20,630 nucleotides of DNA from assembly GCA_902475245.1 (NCBI GenBank), contig CABRYP010000036.1, positions 1 to 20,630 on the forward strand, in the 5' to 3' direction. Numbering within the stretch: the first letter of the stretch is position 1; each line of letters starts with the position of its first letter. This document shows positions 14,416 to 20,630 of this stretch, in pieces. A program made the translations under genes and the position numbers. This DNA comes from an uncultured Collinsella sp. Its GTDB lineage: Bacteria; Actinomycetota; Coriobacteriia; Coriobacteriales; Coriobacteriaceae. Under the pieces are notes generated by a model. The model saw only the letters and a program-made list of their open reading frames with translations, was not told the DNA's origin and made no database searches.

Positions 14416-15213
14416 ATGGAATTTACGGTCGAGAATGCGGGCACCACGATCGCCTGCCGTGAGTATGCCGGCCCGGATGTATCGTCCGATACACCCGCCT
14501 TGGTGTGCGTGCACGGTGCGTGCGTCGACGGCGTCTTTTTTGACGGTATCGCCCGCGAGCTCGCCCGTGACTATCGCGTCATCGCCTACGATCGCCGCGG
14601 TTGCGGCGAGAGCGGCGACGCTGCGGACGGACGCTACGACCTCGCCGCCCAGGCCGCCGACCTGCAGGCCGTTATCGAGCGTATTGGCGCTCCGACAAAC
14701 GTGCTCGCGCACAGTGCCGGTACGCTGGTGACGCTGGAGCTTCTCCGTGCAAACCCCACCATAATCTCGCGTGCGATCCTGCATGAACCCGCCGTGACGG
14801 ATGAGGGTGCCGGTCTGGGCGCGGCCCCGGTTTTGCTAGAGATGATCGCCGCGGGAAAGGTCTCCAGGGCATTACGGGCCTTCCTGGGCGCCATCGGCGA
14901 TTCGGACCCTGAGGCCCCCAAGTTAACCGAGGCAGAAGCCAAGCATGCCCTGCGCAACGGCCGCAGTTTCATGGCAAACGAATACGGGATTACTATGACC
15001 TGCGTTCCCGATTGGGATAGCGTTCGCGCGTCAAGAACGGTGGCCGCCGTGCTCCTGGGTGAGCTCTCGATTGGCACGCCCCGCGAGGCGGGCACGAGGG
15101 TGGCGGCTGAGCTTTTGGACTGTCCACTCGTAACGGTTCCCGGCGCGCACAACGGCCTGCGCGATCGCCCGGCAGCGGCTGCCCGGGCCGTCCGTGGCAT
15201 CCTGGGGCTCTAG
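14416..15213 (+). CDS. Alpha/beta-fold hydrolase
   Basis: I choose the ATG at 14416 (265 residues, MEFTVENAGTTIACREY) with a weak GGGG upstream; ATG at 14404 and 14353 are in frame and possible. The fold is shown by the oxyanion-hole region VCVHGACVDGVFFD, the strand/turn YDRRGCGESGD, the nucleophile elbow LAHSAGTL (Ser100) and the C-terminal GAHNG (His245); the acidic residue is less certain. This is the general esterase/peroxidase/haloalkane family, and no substrate can be read. It is divergent from the radical SAM gene and precedes the c-di-GMP gene by more than 200 bp. Confidence 0.85.
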   Translation: MEFTVENAGTTIACREYAGPDVSSDTPALVCVHGACVDGVFFDGIARELARDYRVIAYDRRGCGESGDAADGRYDLAAQAADLQAVIERIGAPTNVLAHSAGTLVTLELLRANPTIISRAILHEPAVTDEGAGLGAAPVLLEMIAAGKVSRALRAFLGAIGDSDPEAPKLTEAEAKHALRNGRSFMANEYGITMTCVPDWDSVRASRTVAAVLLGELSIGTPREAGTRVAAELLDCPLVTVPGAHNGLRDRPAAAARAVRGILGL

Positions 15214-15363
15214 TGCCCGCAATAGCCAAAGCAGGCTTCATCCGCAAACGTTTCGGCCGTGTTAACAAATGTGCTCAAAACCTCACGTCTGCGGCTTCAA
15301 TCGCGCCGTCTGCCAACTCATAAAAATGTAACAGCATTTACGTGCTTACCTGCATCGGCAAGG

Positions 15364-15379
15364 TGTTACCCTTGTAACA
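15364..15379. promoter_or_regulatory. Inverted repeat in the leader of the HD-GYP gene
   Basis: TGTTAC-CCTT-GTAACA is a perfect 6-bp inverted repeat with a 4-bp gap, 46 bp before the start codon. Another AATGTAACA lies 30-40 bp further upstream (15325-15333). Together they look like tandem sites for one regulator. The rest of the 211-bp leader holds no gene. Confidence 0.4.
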
Positions 15380-15424
15380 TTTGGAACCCACCGCTACCAT
15401 GCGAAACTATCGAAAGGGCCCCAT

Positions 15425-17305
15425 ATGCTCAATAATCACGAGGTCAATCTAACCGACGAGGAGGCTGCCGCCGAGGTCGCCCGTGTCGCGAAGACCTACC
15501 CCGTGGTACGTTTGCTGTCGGCCGATCAGATTAAGAGCGAGCCTAACTGCCTGCTCGTCGGCGATCGCTGCCCTTGTCTGCGCCAGGCAAGTCTTGAGGC
15601 CTTGACAGATTCCGATGAGGTGTCGGAGCAACTGCTCAACGATGGCGTTGAGTACCGCGCCCGCCTGCGCCCCCTGAAGGTAGAGGGCGAGCCTCGCGTC
15701 CTGCTGATGGTGCGTCCGATCGATGAGCAAGAGGCTGCAGAAGAGGACCTTGTCTACACCGACGTGCTGACGAGTGTGCGCAATCGCCGATATTACGAGG
15801 AAAAGCTTCGTGGCGCCCGCATGAATGCCGGCGTTGCGATGATTGACCTTGATGATTTTAGGGTCTTCAACGATACGTGTGGCCGTCATGCCGGCGACCT
15901 TGCGCTCGGTGCTGTGGCGACAGCCATGCGCAGCGGAATCCGTTCGACTGACGAGCTTGTGCGCTATGGCTGCGACAAGTTTGTGGTTGTCATGCCCAAT
16001 ATTCCCTCCGATGACTTCACCCGTCGCCTGCATCAGGTGTCCGATGCCGTTCGTTCCACGATTATTCCGGGCCATGAGTACGTGAGCTTGACGGCATGTG
16101 TTGGTGGCGTTCGCATTCATGGTGAGACGGTCGATGAGGGCGTTGGCCGTGCTGTCCAGTTACTGAGCCGCGCTAAGGCAAAAGCCGGTACGGTCGTGAC
16201 CGATGCCGATTCCATCGAGGCCTTCCAAAGCGAAAAACCTTCGGTGCTAATTGTCGATGACTCCGAGATGAACCGAGCCATTCTCAACGAGATGCTCAAG
16301 GACGAGTATTGCATCCTCGAGGCCGATAACGGTCGTGCGGCGCTCGACATGGTCGACCGCTATAGCGATGAGCTGTCGCTCGTGCTGCTGGATATTGTCA
16401 TGCCGGGCATAAGCGGCTTTGAAGTGCTGGCCGGTCTGTCGCGCCGATCGGTTAGTGACAATCTGCCTGTCATCATGATTTCGAGCGAAGATTCCGATGA
16501 TATGGTTCTGCGCGCGTACGAGCTGGGCGCCTCAGACTATATCAACCGCCCGTTTGACTCCCGTGTCGTGCGCCGCCGTGTAAGCAACACCATCCGCCTA
16601 TATGCCAAACAGCGCCGCCTGACGAACCTGCTGTCCCAGCAGTACAACGAGCGCGTCAAGAACAGTCGCATGCTCATCGACATCATGGCCGGCGTCATGG
16701 AGCTTCGCAACGGCGAGAGCGGCAGGCACGTTACGAACATCGAAAAGCTGACCGAGCTGCTGCTTGGCTGTCTGGTCCAGCGTAGCGGCGCGATCTCCCT
16801 CGACAATGAGGAGCGCTCCACGATTGCCCTGGCTTCGGCGCTGCACGATATCGGCAAGATGTCGATTGACGATGCGATTCTCAACAAACCCGGGCGCCTT
16901 ACGCCCGAGGAGTTCGAGATTATGAAGACGCATACCACGATCGGTGCCGACATGTTGCTTGAGCTGGGCCGCCATCACGTCGGCAATGCGCTTATGGAAT
17001 ATGCGTACCAGATTGCGCGTTGGCATCACGAGCGCTGGGACGGCAAGGGTTATCCCGATGGCCTTAAGGGCGACGAGATCCCTATTGCCGCGCAGGTGGT
17101 CTCGGTGGCCGACGTGTACGATGCTCTGACGAGCGTGCGCGTGTACAAGGACGCTATCCCGCACGAGGAAGCGATCCAGATGATTCTGGACGGTAAGTGC
17201 GGCACCTTTAACCCGCTGCTGCTCGATTGCCTGCTCGAGGTGCAAGACCGTATTGCCGAGACGTTGGCGCGTCCCGCCGACGTTGTCGCGTTTCCCACGA
17301 TTTAG
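15425..17305 (+). CDS. Degenerate GGDEF - REC - HD-GYP c-di-GMP phosphodiesterase
   Basis: This 626-residue protein starts after AAAGG. Residues 1-110 look like a small sensory (PAS-like) region. A GGDEF domain follows (about 110-265, with LTSVRNRRYYEE and IDLDDFRVFNDTCGRHAGD), but its signature is GCDKF (182-186), so cyclase activity is unlikely. A receiver domain (about 272-390) has Asp278/Asp279, phospho-acceptor Asp323 (LLDIVMPG) and Arg375 in NRPF where Lys is normal. The C-terminal HD-GYP domain has His474-Asp475 (LHDIGK), HHERWDGKGYP (534-544) and the rest of the metal site, so it should cleave c-di-GMP to GMP. Placing REC between GGDEF and HD-GYP is an uncommon order. The next gene encodes an Hpt protein, the likely phosphate donor or acceptor. 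Cytoplasmic; no membrane helix. Confidence 0.9.
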   Translation: MLNNHEVNLTDEEAAAEVARVAKTYPVVRLLSADQIKSEPNCLLVGDRCPCLRQASLEALTDSDEVSEQLLNDGVEYRARLRPLKVEGEPRVLLMVRPIDEQEAAEEDLVYTDVLTSVRNRRYYEEKLRGARMNAGVAMIDLDDFRVFNDTCGRHAGDLALGAVATAMRSGIRSTDELVRYGCDKFVVVMPNIPSDDFTRRLHQVSDAVRSTIIPGHEYVSLTACVGGVRIHGETVDEGVGRAVQLLSRAKAKAGTVVTDADSIEAFQSEKPSVLIVDDSEMNRAILNEMLKDEYCILEADNGRAALDMVDRYSDELSLVLLDIVMPGISGFEVLAGLSRRSVSDNLPVIMISSEDSDDMVLRAYELGASDYINRPFDSRVVRRRVSNTIRLYAKQRRLTNLLSQQYNERVKNSRMLIDIMAGVMELRNGESGRHVTNIEKLTELLLGCLVQRSGAISLDNEERSTIALASALHDIGKMSIDDAILNKPGRLTPEEFEIMKTHTTIGADMLLELGRHHVGNALMEYAYQIARWHHERWDGKGYPDGLKGDEIPIAAQVVSVADVYDALTSVRVYKDAIPHEEAIQMILDGKCGTFNPLLLDCLLEVQDRIAETLARPADVVAFPTI

Positions 17306-17328
17306 TTTGACCAAAGGAGTTTTAATCC

Positions 17329-17685
17329 ATGATTTCCATGCGTGAGGCGTATGAGAAGATCGGCGCCAATTATGATGACGCGTGCGCTCGGCTGATGGGC
17401 GAGGAAATGCTTGCCCGCTTTGCCCTCAAGTTCTTGGATGACGAGAGCATGGACAAGCTGGAGGCCGCCATGGCGGCAGGAGACGCCGAGGGTGCGTTTA
17501 TGGCAGCGCACACGCTCAAGGGCGTGAGCCAGAACCTGGGATTCGATAATCTGTACGAGTCGGCGGTCGTGGTGACCGAAGCGCTGCGTGGTGCCGATGC
17601 CGTTGACGGCGCTCTCGAGGGAATGCATGCGCTGCAGCAGCAATATGCGGCCACGATGTCAGCCCTGCGCGAGGCGGCCGAATAA
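17329..17685 (+). CDS. Hpt (histidine phosphotransfer) domain protein
   Basis: This 118-residue helical protein carries the Hpt motif AAHTLKGVSQNLGF with phospho-accepting His61 and the usual Lys three residues later. Helix-rich flanks are consistent with the four-helix bundle. The start has AAAGGAG ten bases upstream; Met4 is an alternative. The gene follows the HD-GYP gene by 23 bp, so they form an operon, and the natural inference is phosphotransfer to Asp323 of that protein. No histidine kinase is encoded nearby, so the kinase must lie elsewhere. Confidence 0.9.
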   Translation: MISMREAYEKIGANYDDACARLMGEEMLARFALKFLDDESMDKLEAAMAAGDAEGAFMAAHTLKGVSQNLGFDNLYESAVVVTEALRGADAVDGALEGMHALQQQYAATMSALREAAE

Positions 17686-17710
17686 GAGCTTGCGTGCTTT
17701 GATGACTATG

Positions 17711-17802
17711 AGAGTGGATAATCTTCCGTTTTAGGCCCGGTGGCGGCCTCAAAGTGGGAGATTATCCACTCTTGTTCGATACGTGTCCAATAATCCACTC
17801 TC
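17711..17802. repeat. AGAGTGGATAATC hairpin element with a third half-site
   Basis: AGAGTGGATAATCTTCC (17711-17727) pairs with GGGAGATTATCCACTCT (17756-17772); the one exception is a U-G pair in plus-strand RNA. A third half, AATAATCCACTCTCA, follows at 17789-17803 and could pair with the same left arm, whose leftward flank TGAG extends that match. It lies just after the Hpt stop. The 230-bp gap to the next gene otherwise holds only the operator at 17863-17894. Confidence 0.7.
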
Positions 17803-17862
17803 ACCCTTTCTGATTAGTGAATGGCCTATGCGCACTGGTGGGGCTTTCCGCATGCAATCCAT

Positions 17863-17894
17863 ATCGTTGTTCGATAAACTGTTCGAATAACGAT
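17863..17894. promoter_or_regulatory. Operator-like inverted repeat before the DUF2975 gene
   Basis: ATCGTTGTTCGA (17863-17874) and TCGAATAACGAT (17883-17894) are 12-bp arms with one mismatch and an 8-bp spacer TAAACTGT. It ends 21 bp before the start codon. The HTH protein encoded two genes on is the obvious candidate binder. On the minus strand it reads TTATCGAACAACGATA; a near match lies in the ABC promoter at 18906-18921. Confidence 0.55.
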
Positions 17895-17915
17895 AGAGTC
17901 GATGAGGGTGAGTGT

Positions 17916-18476
17916 ATGTCCAACAGCGTTCAGCGTATGGCCAAGGCGGGCGAAAATATCAGGAAGCTTGGTTTTTGCATGGCAGCCGTTTTTGCAGGGA
18001 TGCTCGTCGCTTTTGCCGCGTTGGTTGTTTACGTGATCTGGTATGCGATTGCAAACGTTGCTTCTGTCGATTCTTTCGGTGTCGTGACGCTTCTCGATGG
18101 CGGGTGCATCGTTATCCCAAGCGGACTGTGCCTGGCACTCGTTGTGGGTATTTCGCTTGTCGTTTTGTGTGGGATCAGCCGTAACATCTCGCGGGGCGCC
18201 TCGCCTTTTACCAGAGCGCATGTGCGGCTTATCCGTGTTCTTGCCCTTGCTCTTGCTGTTAACGCCGCGGTTTCGCTTGTTGGTGCCTATGGATCGGTCA
18301 ATCTCACCATTGGTGGGCTGGAGCTTTACATCGTGCCTCATTCCTTCGTTATTGAGATTTGCCAAGGCGCTACCTTTGATACGGGGTCGTTTATCGGCGC
18401 AGTTGTCTGTTTGTTTATCTCGGCGATCTGGAGTTATGCCTCGCTGCTCCAAGAGCAGTCTGACGAGCTTGTGTAG
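17916..18476 (+). CDS. DUF2975 membrane protein (YoaS-like)
   Basis: Start at 17916 (MSNSVQRMAKAGENIRKLGF) with a GAGGGTG site; the frame extends to 17817 through the operator, so the longer form is rejected. The 186-residue product has four predicted membrane helices, about 20-45, 65-87, 103-125 and 157-177. The cytoplasmic loop RGASPFTRAHVRLIR matches the PF-x(4)-V-x-x-I-R motif typical of DUF2975. In Firmicutes this family is nearly always followed by a small Cro-like regulator, as here. Function unknown; the pairing suggests a membrane sensor or anti-regulator controlling its partner. Confidence 0.8.
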   Translation: MSNSVQRMAKAGENIRKLGFCMAAVFAGMLVAFAALVVYVIWYAIANVASVDSFGVVTLLDGGCIVIPSGLCLALVVGISLVVLCGISRNISRGASPFTRAHVRLIRVLALALAVNAAVSLVGAYGSVNLTIGGLELYIVPHSFVIEICQGATFDTGSFIGAVVCLFISAIWSYASLLQEQSDELV

Positions 18477-18484
18477 GAGGAAAC

Positions 18485-18814
18485 ATGAGCTATCTCATCA
18501 TTGAGCTTGAGACGCAGCTGCTTAAGACCGGGAAGACCAGTGCTGATCTGATTCGGGCCACGGGGCATACTCCGGCTAATATTTCAAAGCTAAGAAACGG
18601 GAAAATAAAAGCTATTCGTCTTAAGACGCTTCTTGATATCTGCGATGAACTTGACTGTCAACCGGGAGATATTATTCAGCGTGTGAGTGAGAAAGAGCTT
18701 GAGGAACTCATTGTTGAGCGTGCAAAAAATGTCGTGAGGCAGATGCGGGACGGCGGAGGCAATGAGGTATCGCTTCCGACATCCGTCTTTGCTGTCGATT
18801 TGAGTGACGAGTAG
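18485..18814 (+). CDS. Cro/C1-type HTH regulator (YozG-like)
   Basis: A 109-residue protein whose first 66 residues form a compact Cro/C1-type helix-turn-helix of the HTH_26 / YozG kind (LIRATGHTPANISKLRNGKIKAIRLKTLLDICDELDCQPGDI). Typical YozG is about 65-85 residues, so the 40-residue charged tail is extra. AGGAGG overlaps the stop codon of the DUF2975 gene and lies four bases from this ATG, so the two are one operon, ended by a strong terminator. It probably binds the inverted repeat ahead of the operon and, by motif similarity, perhaps the following ABC promoter. Confidence 0.85.
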   Translation: MSYLIIELETQLLKTGKTSADLIRATGHTPANISKLRNGKIKAIRLKTLLDICDELDCQPGDIIQRVSEKELEELIVERAKNVVRQMRDGGGNEVSLPTSVFAVDLSDE

Positions 18815-18849
18815 CTTAAGGCGAACAACTAAAACGAAGTATCAGCGTG

Positions 18850-18883
18850 AAGGGACCCGTGTCTAACACGGGTCCCTTCTTTT
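18850..18883 (+). terminator. Rho-independent terminator of the DUF2975-HTH operon
   Basis: Perfect 13-bp stem AAGGGACCCGTGT (18850-18862) / ACACGGGTCCCTT (18866-18878), 3-nt loop, followed by CTTTT. Confidence 0.92.
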
Positions 18884-18891
18884 AGATTATC

Positions 18892-18921
18892 TTGACAAAT
18901 ATGAGTTATCGAAAAACAATA
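18892..18921 (+). promoter_or_regulatory. Promoter of the 3' ABC operon with embedded operator-like site
   Basis: TTGACA (18892-18897), a 17-bp spacer and AACAAT (18915-18920). Between them and over the -10 lies TTATCGAAAAACAATA (18906-18921), which matches 14 of 16 positions of the minus-strand reading of the DUF2975 operator. A CGATAA at 18936-18941 is an inverted partner of TTATCG. Confidence 0.55.
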
Positions 18922-18958
18922 ACAACCATGGAAAACGATAAAGGAAAGAAGGAACGAT

Positions 18959-19720
18959 ATGAGCGGTATTTCTATCAAGCAGAACGGGGGTCCAATGAAC
19001 GCATCAGCGATAAAGCTATCAGAAGTTTCAAAACGCTACGGGAAACGGCACGTTTTGCATGATGTTTCCTTCGAGGTGCACCAGTCTGAGCTCTGCGCCC
19101 TTGTTGGTGCAAATGGAGTGGGCAAAAGCACGCTCATTAAAATCGTATTGGGCCTCTGTGAGCCATCGTCGGGGAGCGTGGAGCTCTTTGGAGGCAAGTC
19201 GAAAAGAGAGCTCAGCCTGATGCGGGCGCGTGTCGGCTATGTGCCAGATTCCAGCGGAGCATACCAATCCCTCAGCGCGGTTGAGAATCTTCGGATCCGA
19301 TGTGCGGAATGGGGGCTTGATGAGAATCGTGAGGTTCCTCGCGTTTTGAACCTAGTTGGACTGGATGCCGATGAAAAAAAGAGCGTGAGCAGTTTTTCTC
19401 TGGGAATGAAACGGCGACTGGATATAGCTACGGCTTTGTTGGGCGACACCGACGTACTAATTTTCGATGAGCCGGCAAATGGATTGGATCCGTTGGGCAT
19501 CGAGAGTATATGGACCCTTATCGGTCGATTGAATCGGGAGCAGGGCAAAACCATGCTTATCTCTAGCCACGACTTGGATGAGTTGGCATCAGTTGCAACA
19601 AGTTGCGTGTTTATTCATGACGGCGAACTGCTGAAAATGGAATCGATGGACGTCATAAGGGATGAGGCGCCATCCCTAAAAGAGTATTACAGGCGCTTGA
19701 TGAAGGCGGTCTCGCTATGA
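18959..19720 (+). CDS. ABC transporter ATP-binding protein (ABC-2 exporter type)
   Basis: The 253-residue ATPase has Walker A GANGVGKST (50-58), signature FSLGMKRRL (146-154), Walker B VLIFDEP (166-172) and His204 of the H-loop. The ATG at 18959 has AAGGAAC five bases upstream; Met13 (18995, GGGGGT) may be the real start because the first 12 residues are untypical. The LGMKRRL signature and the two following small permeases suggest an ABC-2 type exporter, as used in lantibiotic immunity (LanFEG-like) or bacitracin resistance. Its stop overlaps the permease start by 4 bp (ATGA). Base composition is clearly more AT-rich than the first 17 kb. Confidence 0.92.
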   Translation: MSGISIKQNGGPMNASAIKLSEVSKRYGKRHVLHDVSFEVHQSELCALVGANGVGKSTLIKIVLGLCEPSSGSVELFGGKSKRELSLMRARVGYVPDSSGAYQSLSAVENLRIRCAEWGLDENREVPRVLNLVGLDADEKKSVSSFSLGMKRRLDIATALLGDTDVLIFDEPANGLDPLGIESIWTLIGRLNREQGKTMLISSHDLDELASVATSCVFIHDGELLKMESMDVIRDEAPSLKEYYRRLMKAVSL

Positions 19721-20541
19721 AGCGGGCGATCCATCCCATAAAGGCAGATATGATGCGTTTGCACAGGATGTTTCCGGCGAAGTTTGGTCTTGCGCTTATT
19801 CTGGCGTTCGGCCTTCTCTTCGGTGTCTTTCTAAAAAACGGAACAACGTTGCTCGCCTTTGGCAATAGCGTTTTTGGGGAGGATATTGGTTTCTGCTGGA
19901 ATGTAATCGATCCTTCTGCACCCGATAAGTCTCTTGTGCGCAGTGCTTTTGCCGGCACATCTCTGTTCGTTCCGCTCATCGTTTGCCTGGCGATTTTACA
20001 GGAGCGCGGCTATGAAGAGGGATACCGAATTTCTTCAGCAAGAGGTCTTACCCGCTTTAATGGAGTCCTAGCACATGTGCTTTCGTCTGCTTTAATAATT
20101 GGCGCAGCATATAGTGCGCTTTGCCTTCTTCTTTTTGCAATAGCCATAATACGTGGTGGGCAAAGCTGTACGCACGACATGCTGGCTGCATTTTTGCCTG
20201 CGATGATGATCAATGCCGTATTGGTGATATCGGTTGCTCTGGAGACGGTGACTATCTATCGGATTACAGACAGCGCTGTATTGAGCGGGGCTGCGATAAT
20301 TATTGGATTTGTCATGAGCTTGACGCTCTACGGAACCCTCCTTCAGGCGCCCATACCATCCTTGCGATGGATCTTCTTTCTTCCGGGGCCGTACCTTGGA
20401 GTCGGATGTGCCCTTGGGTATAGCGATATGGGGCAGCTGACACTTTTGGGATATGGCGCGGCAGCCAGCTGTCTATCGGTATTGATTTACGCTCTCGTGA
20501 GCTTTTGTGCTGGGGGTGTGCTCAATGGCTCGTCAGACTAG
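19717..20541 (+). CDS. ABC-2 type transporter permease subunit
   Basis: A 274-residue protein with six hydrophobic segments, near residues 24-42, 82-94 (weak), 117-142, 155-176, 184-208 and 245-268. It encodes no nucleotide-binding motif. Coupled by ATGA overlap to the ATPase and by a 17-bp overlap to the next gene. It resembles the permeases of small ABC-2 exporters but I cannot assign a named family. The substrate is unknown; a role in antimicrobial peptide immunity or export is an inference from operon form only. Confidence 0.82.
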   Translation: MKRAIHPIKADMMRLHRMFPAKFGLALILAFGLLFGVFLKNGTTLLAFGNSVFGEDIGFCWNVIDPSAPDKSLVRSAFAGTSLFVPLIVCLAILQERGYEEGYRISSARGLTRFNGVLAHVLSSALIIGAAYSALCLLLFAIAIIRGGQSCTHDMLAAFLPAMMINAVLVISVALETVTIYRITDSAVLSGAAIIIGFVMSLTLYGTLLQAPIPSLRWIFFLPGPYLGVGCALGYSDMGQLTLLGYGAAASCLSVLIYALVSFCAGGVLNGSSD

Positions 20542-20630
20542 AAGATTCCTTCATTCAGAATTGAAGCATGTGAGCAAATGGACGTACGCCTTAACCCTGG
20601 TAATTTATGCGTGCATGGTGGTATTGCAGC
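20525..20630 (+). CDS. Second permease of the ABC operon, partial (cut by window end)
   Basis: An ATG at 20525, inside the end of the previous gene, opens a frame reading MARQTRRFLHSELKHVSKWT then YALTLVIYACMVVLQ, and it runs off the window after 35 codons. A basic N-terminus followed by the start of a membrane helix is the usual beginning of an ABC-2 permease subunit, and the 17-bp overlap fits a three-gene ATPase-permease-permease operon. Confidence 0.7.
   Translation, partial: MARQTRRFLHSELKHVSKWTYALTLVIYACMVVLQ

Overview
The window looks like chromosomal DNA from a GC-rich Gram-positive gut actinobacterium of the Coriobacteriia, most likely Collinsella or a close relative. This rests on family resemblance of the proteins, the GC-rich codon use, strong AAAGGAG-type ribosome binding sites, and several intergenic repeat families of a kind I associate with Collinsella. 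No 16S or other marker gene is present to prove it.

Layout. 1-446: remnant of a GyrI-like gene with a LexA/Cheo-box-like palindrome in front of it, then a dispersed repeat. 447-4007: MacB-type ABC ATPase and a 925-residue FtsX-family permease, translationally coupled, closed by a strong terminator. 4035-4355: small conserved protein of unknown function. 4356-4803: gene-free, holding two inverted-repeat elements. 4804-5724: XRE regulator with 18-residue tandem repeats and four membrane helices. 5725-6182: putative operators, a second copy of one hairpin repeat, and a 185-bp segmented palindrome overlapping the pfk stop codon. 6183-8488: phosphofructokinase and a membrane-anchored choloylglycine-hydrolase-like Ntn hydrolase. 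8650-10156: M18 aminopeptidase and terminator. 10175-11115: RelB-like antitoxin and PIN-domain toxin with promoter and direct repeats. 11116-11347: structured convergent intergenic region. 11348-14240 (minus): D-2-hydroxyacid dehydrogenase, methionine aminopeptidase with SEC-C zinc motif, and a COG0731-type radical SAM protein, separated by repeats. 14416-15213: alpha/beta hydrolase. 15425-17685: degenerate GGDEF-REC-HD-GYP protein followed by an Hpt protein. 17686-20630: visibly more AT-rich block with a DUF2975 membrane protein plus YozG-like HTH pair, and the start of an ABC exporter operon cut by the window edge.

Genes that appear to work together: the ATPase and FtsX permease; the antitoxin and toxin; the REC/HD-GYP protein and Hpt protein (phosphorelay controlling c-di-GMP breakdown, inferred); DUF2975 protein and HTH regulator; and the 3' ABC ATPase with two permeases. 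A near-matching 16-bp motif links the DUF2975 operator to the promoter of that ABC operon.

The most unusual material is non-coding: the 185-bp segmented palindrome at 6007-6191, hairpin repeats whose two arms change together between copies, and the paired core-plus-hairpin modules at 11241-11344. No CRISPR array, tRNA, rRNA or intact transposase was seen.
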